Positions 1 to 8,151 of a stretch of 33,688 bases of DNA are shown here, one piece after another. The position numbers and the translations under genes were made by a program. Every line of letters begins with the position of its first letter. Position 1 is the first letter of the stretch. Under the pieces are notes generated by a model that was not told the origin of the DNA, did no database searches, and was given only the letters and a program-made list of their open reading frames with translations. Source of the DNA: Candidatus Gastranaerophilus phascolarcticola (GTDB lineage: Bacteria > Cyanobacteriota > Vampirovibrionia > Gastranaerophilales > Gastranaerophilaceae); the NCBI GenBank assembly GCA_001899335.1, contig MOYE01000001.1, positions 305,845 to 339,532 of the forward strand, written 5' to 3'.

Positions 1-11
1 GGGGGGGGGGG
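1..11 (+). repeat. Poly-G tract (at least 11 G) in leader of prepilin copy 1
   Basis: The window opens inside a run of G residues, 11 visible, followed by CG. It encodes glycines in frame with the prepilin gene. The true length cannot be seen because the run touches the window edge. Losing or gaining one G moves the downstream reading into frames that hit stop codons within about 45 codons. Confidence 0.85.
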
Positions 12-953
12 CGTGCTCAACAGGCCTTCACAATGGCAGAGATACTTTTATCTCTCACAATAATAGGCGTAGTTGCGGCGATAACGCTTCCGTCGCTCAC
101 TGGCAATATTAACGAGAGAACCTGGAATACTCAACGAAAAGCGCTTTATGCAAGATTTAGTCAGGCGATCGCTTTAATGCCGGCTATGAATGGATATGGT
201 TCAACCGCCGAAAATGCCGCTGAAACTTTCGTTACAGCTGGATTATCCAAAGTCTTAAAAATTAATAATATTTGTGACAATACGCATCTTTCTGATTGTG
301 GAATCCCTAATAAAGTTATTACTACTGATGGCAGGACTTTGAATAATTTTACCGAAAGTTATAATACTCTTTTAACATTTAACGATATGTTTAGTTTTGA
401 ATATTCGATAACAAATAGTACCGGATCTGTTGTATATAGTGATTCTTATTCCTTTAATGATTATAATGCCGTCGCATTTGAAACTTCAAATGGAGAGAGT
501 ATCCTTGCCTATTATAACCCGGCGTGTCAAAATGATATGAATGCCTCAAGTTGGCACCGGATTCAGCCGCAAATGTGCGCAAATTTTGTTTATGATTTGA
601 ATGGATCAAAAGGTCCAAATACTGTAGGTAAAGATATAGGTTTTATAACCGCACTTTATCCGAGTGATTCTATTGTGGTTGCTCCTGTTCCATTAGCTAC
701 TGACGCGCTTGCGACCGTTTTATCAGAAGCAAGTAATAAATGCAGAAAAATGAACTCCGAAAGCCGAATGCCAAATAAAGAAGAACTGGCATCCATATTT
801 TATAATAAACTTTTGGTTGGTATAAACGATGGAAATTATTGGAGTGCGTCTAGGATATCTGCAGATAGGATTTGGGTACTTCGTTTCCACGGAGGATACT
901 TATATGCAGCTGAAACCAGTGGTGGCTTTAGTTTAAGATGTATTCAGCGTTAA
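1..953 (+). CDS. Prepilin-like protein with C-terminal lectin-like (DUF1566-type) domain, copy 1; 5' end missing
   Basis: Type IV pilin/pseudopilin-like secreted protein, truncated at the window start. The frame is open from base 3: GGG codons from the opening G-tract, then R-A-Q-Q-A and the class III prepilin site A|FTMAE with Glu at +5, followed by a hydrophobic helix (ILLSLTIIGVVAAITLP). The ATG at 33 is the Met inside FTMAE, so a start there would lose the cleavage site; the true start lies upstream. After the shared block NINERTWNTQRKALYAR comes a variable middle. The conserved core MCANFVYDLNGSKGPNTVGKDIGF resembles Ca-binding pseudopilin loops. The C-terminal part (C-K-M-NSESRMPNKEEL ... 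YWSAS ... RCIQR) resembles DUF1566/C-type-lectin-like domains. It converges on the XRE gene with a gap of 10 bases. Substrate and surface role are not known. Confidence 0.85.
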   Translation, partial: GGGRAQQAFTMAEILLSLTIIGVVAAITLPSLTGNINERTWNTQRKALYARFSQAIALMPAMNGYGSTAENAAETFVTAGLSKVLKINNICDNTHLSDCGIPNKVITTDGRTLNNFTESYNTLLTFNDMFSFEYSITNSTGSVVYSDSYSFNDYNAVAFETSNGESILAYYNPACQNDMNASSWHRIQPQMCANFVYDLNGSKGPNTVGKDIGFITALYPSDSIVVAPVPLATDALATVLSEASNKCRKMNSESRMPNKEELASIFYNKLLVGINDGNYWSASRISADRIWVLRFHGGYLYAAETSGGFSLRCIQR

Positions 954-963
954 AAACTTATAC

Positions 964-1305
964 CTAAGGACTTACTATACAATTTATTATTTTGGATATA
1001 AGTGTTAAATTTTTGATATTTGTGCGGCGAAGTTGTGAATTTATTTTCTCTATTAATTCTTCTTTTGCCGCATAATTTTCTGTTACAAAAAGTTCAGATA
1101 AATTAATCTGTAAAATATTAGACAATTTTTCTAACAATGCAAATGACGGTGTAGAGGTACCAGTTTCCAATCTGCTAATATATTTATCCTCAACCTCAAG
1201 CATTTCTGCCAATTGGTATTGGGTAATTCCCATAGCTTTGCGTTTTTCTTTAAGATTATGACTGAGTATTTTTTTATAGTCGTTCAACTCTTTCTGCCCT
1301 TTCAT
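964..1305 (-). CDS. XRE-family helix-turn-helix regulator
   Basis: A 113-residue DNA-binding protein. The Cro/C1-type HTH spans about residues 13-70 (LKEKRKAMGITQYQLAEML, then EVEDKYISRLETG). A short tail to the end is probably for dimerisation. No membrane or metal motif is visible. It is transcribed divergently from prepilin copy 2 and convergently with copy 1. The 133-bp divergent gap holds two palindromes that overlap the copy 2 promoter, so it is probably a local repressor of copy 2, of itself, or both (inference). No clear Shine-Dalgarno lies before the ATG. The family also includes phage repressors and antitoxins, but no toxin or phage gene is adjacent. Confidence 0.85.
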   Translation of the reverse strand: MKGQKELNDYKKILSHNLKEKRKAMGITQYQLAEMLEVEDKYISRLETGTSTPSFALLEKLSNILQINLSELFVTENYAAKEELIEKINSQLRRTNIKNLTLISKIINCIVSP

Positions 1306-1356
1306 TCTAATAATAAGTGATATATTTCATCATAAACACTACTTTTTTGTGCGATA

Positions 1357-1397
1357 AGACTTGCAATAAGTCTAACAATATGTTAGAATAATAAGTG
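1357..1397 (+). promoter_or_regulatory. Promoter of prepilin copy 2 with overlapping palindromic operators
   Basis: A -35 TTGCAA (1361-1366), a 17-bp spacer and a -10 TAGAAT (1384-1389) preceded by TG make an extended -10. The palindrome AGACTT-GCAAT-AAGTCT (1357-1373) covers the -35. A second perfect palindrome, TCTAACA-ATA-TGTTAGA (1371-1387), fills the spacer and enters the -10. AATAATAAGTG occurs twice, at 1309-1319 and 1387-1397. Repressor binding here would block polymerase; the neighbouring XRE protein is the obvious candidate. Confidence 0.6.
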
Positions 1398-1438
1398 TAA
1401 AATAATACTTTTAAGGTGGAATTTTGAAAGGATAGAAC

Positions 1439-2392
1439 ATGAAAAAAGCATTCACTATGGCGGAAATATTGCTGTCTCTCACTATTATTGGTGTGGTTGC
1501 AGCTATTACATTGCCGAGTTTGACGGGTAATATTAACGAGCGTACCTGGAATACGCAGCGAAAAGCACTTTATGCGCGTATGTCACAAGCTCTTTCATTA
1601 ATGCCGTCTTTGAATGGTTACGGAAAATTTAGTAAAGATGAAAATGGCAGCGTTGTTGAGGATACCGCAGCTGAAACCTTTGTCACCGACGGGCTTTCAA
1701 AAGTGTTGAAAATAAATAATATTTGCGATGCCGAGCATCTTTCTGATTGCGGCTTGCCTGATAAATTTACACCTATGCGGGGTGATGTCATCAATCTTTC
1801 GGATATAATAACGCTTACAAGTTTTAATTCCAAGTTTGGTAATCCGCCGAATTATGAGAGTTTAAAAACGTATAATACAAAGGCTGCAGCATTTGAAACC
1901 GCAAATGGTGAAAGCATACTTGTGTACTATCCTCTAAATTGTGTTAATTCTTCTATCGAGATACAGCATTATGCATATCAATATATAGGAAAGTATATGT
2001 GCGCTAACTTTGTATATGACCTAAATGGCAAAAAGGGTCCAAATACGTTTGGAAAAGATATTGGATTCATTACGGCATTGCATCCTATAGATCCCATTGT
2101 TGTTGCTCCGATGCCGCTTAATGCTCCAACTTCTATTGAAGGAAATTTGAATGAAGCAGGCAATTTGTGTAAAGAAATGGATTCAGAAGCCCGCTTGCCA
2201 AATAGTTATGAACTAATGGCAATGGCTTACAATAATATTTTCCTCAATATGCAAGATAGTTATAATGGATATTATTTGTCATCAACTCTTAATAGTGATA
2301 ATAATGCGTGGCTGTTAGCATTCAATAATTCCCTTACTCGTATTTATAATCCTCGAACCAATAGAAAGGGGATTTGGTGCGTAAAACGTTAA
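1439..2392 (+). CDS. Prepilin-like protein with C-terminal lectin-like domain, copy 2 (no G-tract)
   Basis: A 317-residue pseudopilin-like protein. The start ATG at 1439 follows GAAAGG by 7 bases. The leader is very short, MKKA|FTMAE, then the same hydrophobic helix and NINERTWNTQRKALYAR block as the other copies. The middle (about residues 55-160) is unrelated in detail to its paralogues. The core CANFVYDLNGKKGPNTFGKD is retained. The C-terminus (SEARLPNSYEL ... GYYLSS ... GIWCVKR) keeps the lectin-like pattern but with divergent exposed residues. Unlike copies 1, 3 and 4 it has no poly-G in its leader; it has its own operator-covered promoter and a strong terminator. It is probably exported and processed by a prepilin peptidase. 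The function of the tip domain is unknown. Confidence 0.87.
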   Translation: MKKAFTMAEILLSLTIIGVVAAITLPSLTGNINERTWNTQRKALYARMSQALSLMPSLNGYGKFSKDENGSVVEDTAAETFVTDGLSKVLKINNICDAEHLSDCGLPDKFTPMRGDVINLSDIITLTSFNSKFGNPPNYESLKTYNTKAAAFETANGESILVYYPLNCVNSSIEIQHYAYQYIGKYMCANFVYDLNGKKGPNTFGKDIGFITALHPIDPIVVAPMPLNAPTSIEGNLNEAGNLCKEMDSEARLPNSYELMAMAYNNIFLNMQDSYNGYYLSSTLNSDNNAWLLAFNNSLTRIYNPRTNRKGIWCVKR

Positions 2393-2399
2393 TAAAAAA

Positions 2400-2427
2400 G
2401 AAAAGCCCCTAAGCGTTGGGGCTTTTT
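2400..2427. terminator. Bidirectional rho-independent terminator between prepilin copy 2 and rpoC2
   Basis: Stem AAAAGCCCC/GGGGCTTTT (2401-2409 with 2418-2426) with an 8-base loop. It is flanked by A-runs on the left and T-runs on the right, so it can end transcripts from both converging genes. Confidence 0.9.
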
Positions 2428-2430
2428 ATT

Positions 2431-2468
2431 AGAATCGCCTTAAAGTTACCTCTAAGGCGATTCTTTTG
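2431..2468. terminator. Second hairpin in the same convergent gap
   Basis: A 12-bp perfect stem, AGAATCGCCTTA with TAAGGCGATTCT (2431-2442, 2453-2464), with a 10-base loop followed by TTTT on the plus strand. It is probably a backup terminator for the plus-strand transcript, or a 3'-end stabiliser for the rpoC2 mRNA, whose stop lies 24 bases away. Confidence 0.65.
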
Positions 2469-2487
2469 TGTGCTATTTGATTTAGAG

Positions 2488-5400
2488 TTATTCTAAATCA
2501 TCGTCTTCATTTTCTTCCATTGCAAAGTCTGGAGTTCCGAACATTCCTTCGATTTCTTCCAAAATCGCTGATGGTTTTCTCGCTTGGTTGCGTTGGGCAA
2601 CTGCACGTTTACGTTCTTCACGTTCCTTTTCTTCGTCAGAGTTTGTTAAGTGGTGGAAACCGGTGCCGGCAGGGATTAATCTACCGATAATTACGTTTTC
2701 TTTCAAACCTCTTAACAAGTCTTTCTTACCTTCAACAGCTGCTTCTGTCAAGATTTTTGTTGTTTCTTGGAATGATGCTGAAGATATGAAACTATCTGTT
2801 TTCAAGGACGCTTTTGTGATACCTAACAATTGGTATTCACAAGTAGCAGGATTTTTACCGCCTGCAATTGCCTCTTCATTCGCTTTTTCAAACGTTTGAA
2901 GTTCAACATAATCGCCTGGCAACAATGTTGTATCACCGCTTTCAAGAACTTTAACTTTTTTAGTCATCTGTCTTACGATGATTTCAATGTGTTTGTCTGC
3001 GATTTCTACACCTTGTGAACGGTATACACGTTGTACTTCGTCTACTAGGTATTGTTGAGCTGCTTCAGGACCGCAAAGTCTGATTACGTCTTGCGGGTTC
3101 AAAGGACCGCTTGTTAATGGCTGACCTTTGCTGATTTTTTGTTTGTTATTAACGATGATGTTTGAATCTACTGTGTATTTGATTTCTGTTCTACCGTTTT
3201 CGTTTACGATGTAAAGTCTTGGTAAGTCTTCATCTGTAACGATTTCTGCAATACCTTCTTCTTCTGCAAGGATTGCACAATCTTTAGGTTTACGACCTTC
3301 AAGAAGTTCTTCTACACGCGGAAGACCTTGTACGATGTCACCGGTTTTTTGTCTTTCAAATACCAATGTCGCGATGTTATCACCACGGAGAACAAGAGCA
3401 CCGCTGTCAACCTGTAACATTGTACCTGGGCTGATTAAGTATGGACGACCTGTTCTGATTGTGATTTCACCTTTGTTAACTGCGATTACTTGACCTGAAA
3501 CTTCAGTTTTTTCGCCGCTTTCTGCTATTACGTTATCCATTCTTACAAAATCGCCTTTTGAAACAACAGCTTTACCTTTTACCGGAATTGTAGTTTCAAA
3601 TGTTTCACTTGTAAGAAGAAGTCTTCTTGCATCTTCGGTTGTATTTTTCATTGACGCAACACCGTCTTCAATTGCTAATACCTGTGTTTTAGCAACCGGA
3701 GTTTTGGCATCAATAATTTGACCGTCTTTTACAAGAAGTTCTGTTTGCATTGATGACATTAATTTTGAATTGCTGTCAACTTCACGACGAACGATTAAGT
3801 TTTCAAGTACAACAATTCTCAAGTTGTTAGCTTCATCAACTTCTACCATACCTTTAAGGTGTGATAAGTAGCCTTGCATTTGAAGAACTAAACTTGTTCT
3901 TGTGATTGTTGAACCGTCAAGATTTCTTACTCTGGCACCGTCTTTGTATTGTAATTGAGTTACGTTAACGATGTCGATTAAGCTGTCTGTTGTGTCAAAT
4001 TTGATTGATACATCTCTTTGTTTAACATCGAGAACTTGAACAGGTCTTACCAAAATTTGGATTGGTTGGTTAGAGATTGAATCTTCATCAAGTGATAAAG
4101 TTGTATCAATTTCTTCGTCCAAATCGTCAATGTCTAAATCATCAAGGCTTGAATCCATAATTGTAACGATTGAAGTTTCTTTAGCTTTGATACCGTCAGC
4201 GATAACTGTACCTTTTTTAACAACTTCGCCTTCGTCAACTTTCAATTCAGAAACGCTTGAAAGTGTGTGGATTGAACCCGGACGGATTGTAATTTCGTGG
4301 ATTACATCGTTGTATTCTTTAAATTCTACGATACCGTCTAAGTGGCAGTAGATATCTTTAACGATTTCTGTACCGGCTGTAACTTGAGTTCCGTTTTCAA
4401 CCATTTTAAGAGCTGAATCTTTATTAATTTGGTGAATTTCTTCCGGAATGAAGATTACTTTACCTGGTTTTGTGATGATTTGGTTTTCGTCAACTTCAAC
4501 GTCAACGTAGCGGATTTCACCTGAAGATGAAACTACGCAGTCTTCGTCGATTAATTCGGCAATAATCATACCGTTTTCTACTGTTGTATCAACAGGAGCT
4601 TTAACGATATATTTTTCACCGGTTGTTGGAACTGTCCAAATTTGTTCTTTCTTAGTTTGTTCAAATGTTGCGTTGCCAGGAACGATTGATGCAATAACGA
4701 TTGTAATTTCTTTACCTTGTACAATCTTATTGATTTTTTTGCCTTCAAAGTCAACTTTTTCAAGAACTAAGTCTTCACCAAATCTAACTTCACCGCTGTG
4801 TTCTGAAATTGTAAGTGTTTCAGCAAGTTTTTCACCGGCTTTGATTTTTTGACCGTCTTTAACAAGAACTTTAGAGCCGCCAGGAAGGTTGTAAACGTCA
4901 CCGCCTAATACCCAGATGATACCTTGTTTGTTAGTTGTTCTTGAAATGTTGCCTTGTCTGTCTTTTCTTTCGTCAGCAACGAAATCTTCAAATATAACTT
5001 CACCGCTCAAGTCAGTTGTGATATCTTTTGTAGCTTTTTCGGTCAAACGTGAACCGTCTCCGGATGAAACCGGTTCGTATTCAGCAAGTTTGAAACCTTT
5101 TTCTACTTTCATACCGTTTTTGAAGAATACTTTTGAACCTGCAGGAATGTGATATTTTTCAGAGCGTTTTTCGCCTTTAACTTCGATATCAGCTTCGTAG
5201 TTAGAAACTTGAACGATATCACCGTGACGGGTTCTCAATTCTCTTGTTTTAACGTTAGATATAACTTCACCGGCAAGGTTAGCGTCTACGGTTTTCATAG
5301 CACCTGAACCTTTGAATACACCACCGGTGTGGAATGTTCTCATTGTTAACTGCGTACCTGGTTCACCGATTGATTGTGCGGCGATAATACCGATTGCTTC

Positions 5401-6363
5401 ACCGATATCTACAGGTTTTTGGGTTGTCATTGCCCAGCCGTAGCATTTTTGGCAGATACCATATTCAAGTCCGCAGGTTAAACCTGAACGTACTCTTAAT
5501 TCAGTTAAGTTGATTTTTGCTTTTTCAACTTTTCTGATATCATCACGGTTCATTGTTGTGCCGCTAGGAACGATTACGTTGCCTTGTTCGTCAAGGATAT
5601 CTTCTGCGATTGTTCTGCCTAATAATCTGTCGATTAACGGAACAATTACTTGATCGCCGTCCATAATAGCTTTCATATTGATAGCTTTTGTTGTGTGGCA
5701 GTCAACGTCACGGATGATAACGTCTTGCGCAACGTCAACCAAACGTCTTGTTAAGTAACCAGAGTCAGCTGTTTTCAACGCTGTATCTACCAGACCTTTA
5801 CGTGCACCGTATGATGAAATGATGTATTCTGTTACTGACAAGCCTTCTTTAAAGTTTGATTTAATCGGCAAGTCGATGATTTGACCTTGTGCGTCAGCCA
5901 TCAAACCACGCATACCAACCAATTGTGATACCTGTGATAAGTTACCTCTCGCACCGGAGAATGCCATCATATATACCGGGTTTAATCTGTCGAAGTTTTC
6001 TACTACCTGTTCTGTCAATTTAGATGTTGTTTCTGACCAGGTGTCGATAACTTTTGTATATCTTTCTACCTCGGTGATTTCACCTTTCAAGTAACGGTTT
6101 GTTGATTTTTCGATTTCAGCTTCTGCCTCTTGTAAAAGTTCTTTCTTTACAGCAGGAACTGATAAGTCGTTAATTGAAATTGTTACACCGGATCTTGTTG
6201 CATATTTGTAGCCCAAGTTTTTCAAGCTGTTTGCAAGTTCTGCGGTTTTAGCGCCGCCAAATTCCAAATAGATTTGAGCCAACAATTTATTCAAACCTTT
6301 TTTATCCATCTGTTTGTTGATGAATTCAATAGATTTTTTTGTATTAGTGTATGTTGTTTCCAT
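2488..6363 (-). CDS. rpoC2: DNA-directed RNA polymerase subunit beta'' (RpoC2)
   Basis: C-terminal part of the split beta' subunit, 1291 residues. The second zinc site is visible (C222, and C297, C304, C307 in [13 protein letters not shown]). The bridge helix/trigger loop region [20 protein letters not shown] lies at about 327-346. An insertion of roughly 650 residues (about 355-1005) rich in beta-type repeats follows; it matches the SI3 (SBHM) insertion of cyanobacterial RpoC2. The polymerase core resumes near [13 protein letters not shown] (1015). The tail is acidic. Its ATG lies 22 bases after the rpoC1 stop and is preceded by AGGAAAA. It is the last gene of rpoB-rpoC1-rpoC2, closed by the tandem hairpins at 2400-2464. 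Confidence 0.97.
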   Translation of the reverse strand: METTYTNTKKSIEFINKQMDKKGLNKLLAQIYLEFGGAKTAELANSLKNLGYKYATRSGVTISINDLSVPAVKKELLQEAEAEIEKSTNRYLKGEITEVERYTKVIDTWSETTSKLTEQVVENFDRLNPVYMMAFSGARGNLSQVSQLVGMRGLMADAQGQIIDLPIKSNFKEGLSVTEYIISSYGARKGLVDTALKTADSGYLTRRLVDVAQDVIIRDVDCHTTKAINMKAIMDGDQVIVPLIDRLLGRTIAEDILDEQGNVIVPSGTTMNRDDIRKVEKAKINLTELRVRSGLTCGLEYGICQKCYGWAMTTQKPVDIGEAIGIIAAQSIGEPGTQLTMRTFHTGGVFKGSGAMKTVDANLAGEVISNVKTRELRTRHGDIVQVSNYEADIEVKGEKRSEKYHIPAGSKVFFKNGMKVEKGFKLAEYEPVSSGDGSRLTEKATKDITTDLSGEVIFEDFVADERKDRQGNISRTTNKQGIIWVLGGDVYNLPGGSKVLVKDGQKIKAGEKLAETLTISEHSGEVRFGEDLVLEKVDFEGKKINKIVQGKEITIVIASIVPGNATFEQTKKEQIWTVPTTGEKYIVKAPVDTTVENGMIIAELIDEDCVVSSSGEIRYVDVEVDENQIITKPGKVIFIPEEIHQINKDSALKMVENGTQVTAGTEIVKDIYCHLDGIVEFKEYNDVIHEITIRPGSIHTLSSVSELKVDEGEVVKKGTVIADGIKAKETSIVTIMDSSLDDLDIDDLDEEIDTTLSLDEDSISNQPIQILVRPVQVLDVKQRDVSIKFDTTDSLIDIVNVTQLQYKDGARVRNLDGSTITRTSLVLQMQGYLSHLKGMVEVDEANNLRIVVLENLIVRREVDSNSKLMSSMQTELLVKDGQIIDAKTPVAKTQVLAIEDGVASMKNTTEDARRLLLTSETFETTIPVKGKAVVSKGDFVRMDNVIAESGEKTEVSGQVIAVNKGEITIRTGRPYLISPGTMLQVDSGALVLRGDNIATLVFERQKTGDIVQGLPRVEELLEGRKPKDCAILAEEEGIAEIVTDEDLPRLYIVNENGRTEIKYTVDSNIIVNNKQKISKGQPLTSGPLNPQDVIRLCGPEAAQQYLVDEVQRVYRSQGVEIADKHIEIIVRQMTKKVKVLESGDTTLLPGDYVELQTFEKANEEAIAGGKNPATCEYQLLGITKASLKTDSFISSASFQETTKILTEAAVEGKKDLLRGLKENVIIGRLIPAGTGFHHLTNSDEEKEREERKRAVAQRNQARKPSAILEEIEGMFGTPDFAMEENEDDDLE

Positions 6364-6385
6364 TTATAATTTTCCTCAATTTTAC

Positions 6386-8095
6386 TTATGCTAATGCATT
6401 TTTCACAGCTTCGTTGAAGATAATTCTTCCTGCTGTAGTTTCAATTCTTTCACCGTGTTCATCTCTTACGACGATTTTGTCGTGAAGTTCGATTACGCCG
6501 ACTTCAAGAGCAGAAATTGCGTCTTGGAAGTTATAGAAGTAACCTTTTGGTTCCATATCAGGTTTTTTGATGATTGTTAAGTAGTACATACCTAAGACCA
6601 TATCCTGCGTAGGAGTGATGATTGGTTTACCGTTTGCAGGAGCAAGGATGTTGTTAGTAGCTAACATTAACATTCTGGCTTCTGTTTGGGCTTCAATTGA
6701 TAAAGGAACGTGAACAGCCATTTGGTCACCGTCGAAGTCCGCGTTGAACGCTGTACATACGAGCGGGTGAAGTTGAATCGCACGACCTTCTACCAATTTA
6801 GGTTCAAATGCCTGAATACCTAATCTGTGAAGGGTTGGGGCACGGTTCAACATTACCGGGTGTCCGTCAATTACCTCTTCCAAAATATCCCATACATCTG
6901 CGTCGGATCTTTCAATCTTTTTCTTTGCAGATTTGATATTTTGTACATGTCCTCTTTCTATCAATTTATTTACAACGAAAGGCTTGAATAGCTCAATTGC
7001 CATTTCTTTTGGAAGACCGCATTGGTTAAGTTTCAATTGCGGACCTACAACGATAACTGAACGACCTGAGTAGTCAACACGTTTACCCAACAAGTTTTGA
7101 CGGAAACGACCTTGTTTACCTTCAATAATGTTAGATAATGATTTCAACGCCCTGTTGTTAGGACCAACAACGGTTCTTCCGCGGCGGCCGTTATCAATAA
7201 GTGCGTCTACTGCTTCTTGTAACATACGTTTTTCGTTTCTGACGATGATTTCAGGAGCACCCATTTCCAAAAGTCTTTGTAAACGGTTGTTTCTGTTGAT
7301 TACACGTCTGTATAAGTCGTTTAAGTCAGAAGTTGCGAAACGTCCGCCGTCCAATTGAACCATTGGACGAAGATCCGGAGGTGTTACAGGAAGTACATCC
7401 ATTACCATCCAGGTTGGATCAGTTTCAGAGTTGATTAATGAATCTAATAATCTTAATCTCTTAATTAATTTACTTTTCTTTTGAACAGAAGTTACGCCCA
7501 TTTCAAGTTCTGCGCGGATTTCTTCTGCTAAAGTTTTGATATCTAATTCGCCGAGAAGTTCTTTGATTGCTTCTGCACCGATACCTACTTTTAATTCGGT
7601 TTCTTCGTTTTCAGAGATGTAATCATCGTATTCTTCTTCGGTGATTAATTGTAATCTTCTATATGGGCTTTCTGCACCGTCTAATACAACGTAGCTGTTG
7701 AAGTAGATTACTTGTTCCAAATCTTTCAACGTCATGTCTAAAAGTAAACCTAAGTATGAAGGAATACCTTTTAAGAACCAAATGTGAGAAACAGGAGCCG
7801 CAAGTTTAATGTGACCCATTCTTTGACGTCTTACTTTTGAATCTGTAACTTCTACACCGCAGCGTTCGCAGATAATACCTTTGTGTCTAACTCTTTTATA
7901 TTTACCGCAATAGCATTCCCAGTCCTTTGTTGGTCCGAAAATTCTTTCGCAGAATAAACCGTCTCTTTCCGGTTTCAACGTACGGTAGTTAATTGTTTCC
8001 GGTTTTGTGACTTCACCGTACGACCATTTAAGTATACGTTCTGGTGACGCGATACTTATTCGTATATAGTCAAAATAATCAATACTTGTAGTCAA
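6386..8095 (-). CDS. rpoC1: DNA-directed RNA polymerase subunit gamma (RpoC1)
   Basis: N-terminal part of beta', 569 residues, holding the catalytic centre [10 protein letters not shown] (451-460), where the three Asp bind the active-site Mg. The first zinc ribbon is C61-x-C63...C76-x2-C79. The protein ends soon after the LGMYYLTI region (reading on to ...[12 protein letters not shown]), the usual split point in cyanobacteria and relatives. The start codon is TTG at 8093-8095, chosen because AAAGGAG lies 9 bases upstream and conserved sequence begins at once. Expression is coupled to rpoB and rpoC2. Confidence 0.97.
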   Translation of the reverse strand: MTTSIDYFDYIRISIASPERILKWSYGEVTKPETINYRTLKPERDGLFCERIFGPTKDWECYCGKYKRVRHKGIICERCGVEVTDSKVRRQRMGHIKLAAPVSHIWFLKGIPSYLGLLLDMTLKDLEQVIYFNSYVVLDGAESPYRRLQLITEEEYDDYISENEETELKVGIGAEAIKELLGELDIKTLAEEIRAELEMGVTSVQKKSKLIKRLRLLDSLINSETDPTWMVMDVLPVTPPDLRPMVQLDGGRFATSDLNDLYRRVINRNNRLQRLLEMGAPEIIVRNEKRMLQEAVDALIDNGRRGRTVVGPNNRALKSLSNIIEGKQGRFRQNLLGKRVDYSGRSVIVVGPQLKLNQCGLPKEMAIELFKPFVVNKLIERGHVQNIKSAKKKIERSDADVWDILEEVIDGHPVMLNRAPTLHRLGIQAFEPKLVEGRAIQLHPLVCTAFNADFDGDQMAVHVPLSIEAQTEARMLMLATNNILAPANGKPIITPTQDMVLGMYYLTIIKKPDMEPKGYFYNFQDAISALEVGVIELHDKIVVRDEHGERIETTAGRIIFNEAVKNALA

Positions 8096-8126
8096 TTTTA
8101 TTTTCTCCTTTTAAATTCGTGAAGAT

Positions 8127-8146
8127 AGGGGGAAATATTTCCCCCT
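8127..8146. other. 20-bp perfect palindrome between rpoB and rpoC1
   Basis: AGGGGG-AAATATTT-CCCCCT in the 56-base rpoB-rpoC1 gap. In the mRNA it forms a hairpin with no following U-run, so it does not look like a terminator. It could be a processing or stability element, or a weak attenuator that sets the beta to beta' ratio (inference). Confidence 0.6.
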
Positions 8147-8151
8147 CTTGA

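Noticed and set aside
700..953. Diversity-generating retroelement target (lectin-like variable tip)
   Set aside because: The tip domain fits known targets, but there is no reverse transcriptase, no template repeat and no near-identical repeat differing at adenines in the window.
2431..2464. Insertion-sequence terminal repeats
   Set aside because: The 12-bp inverted repeat encloses only 10 bases and sits with a terminator; no transposase is present in the window.
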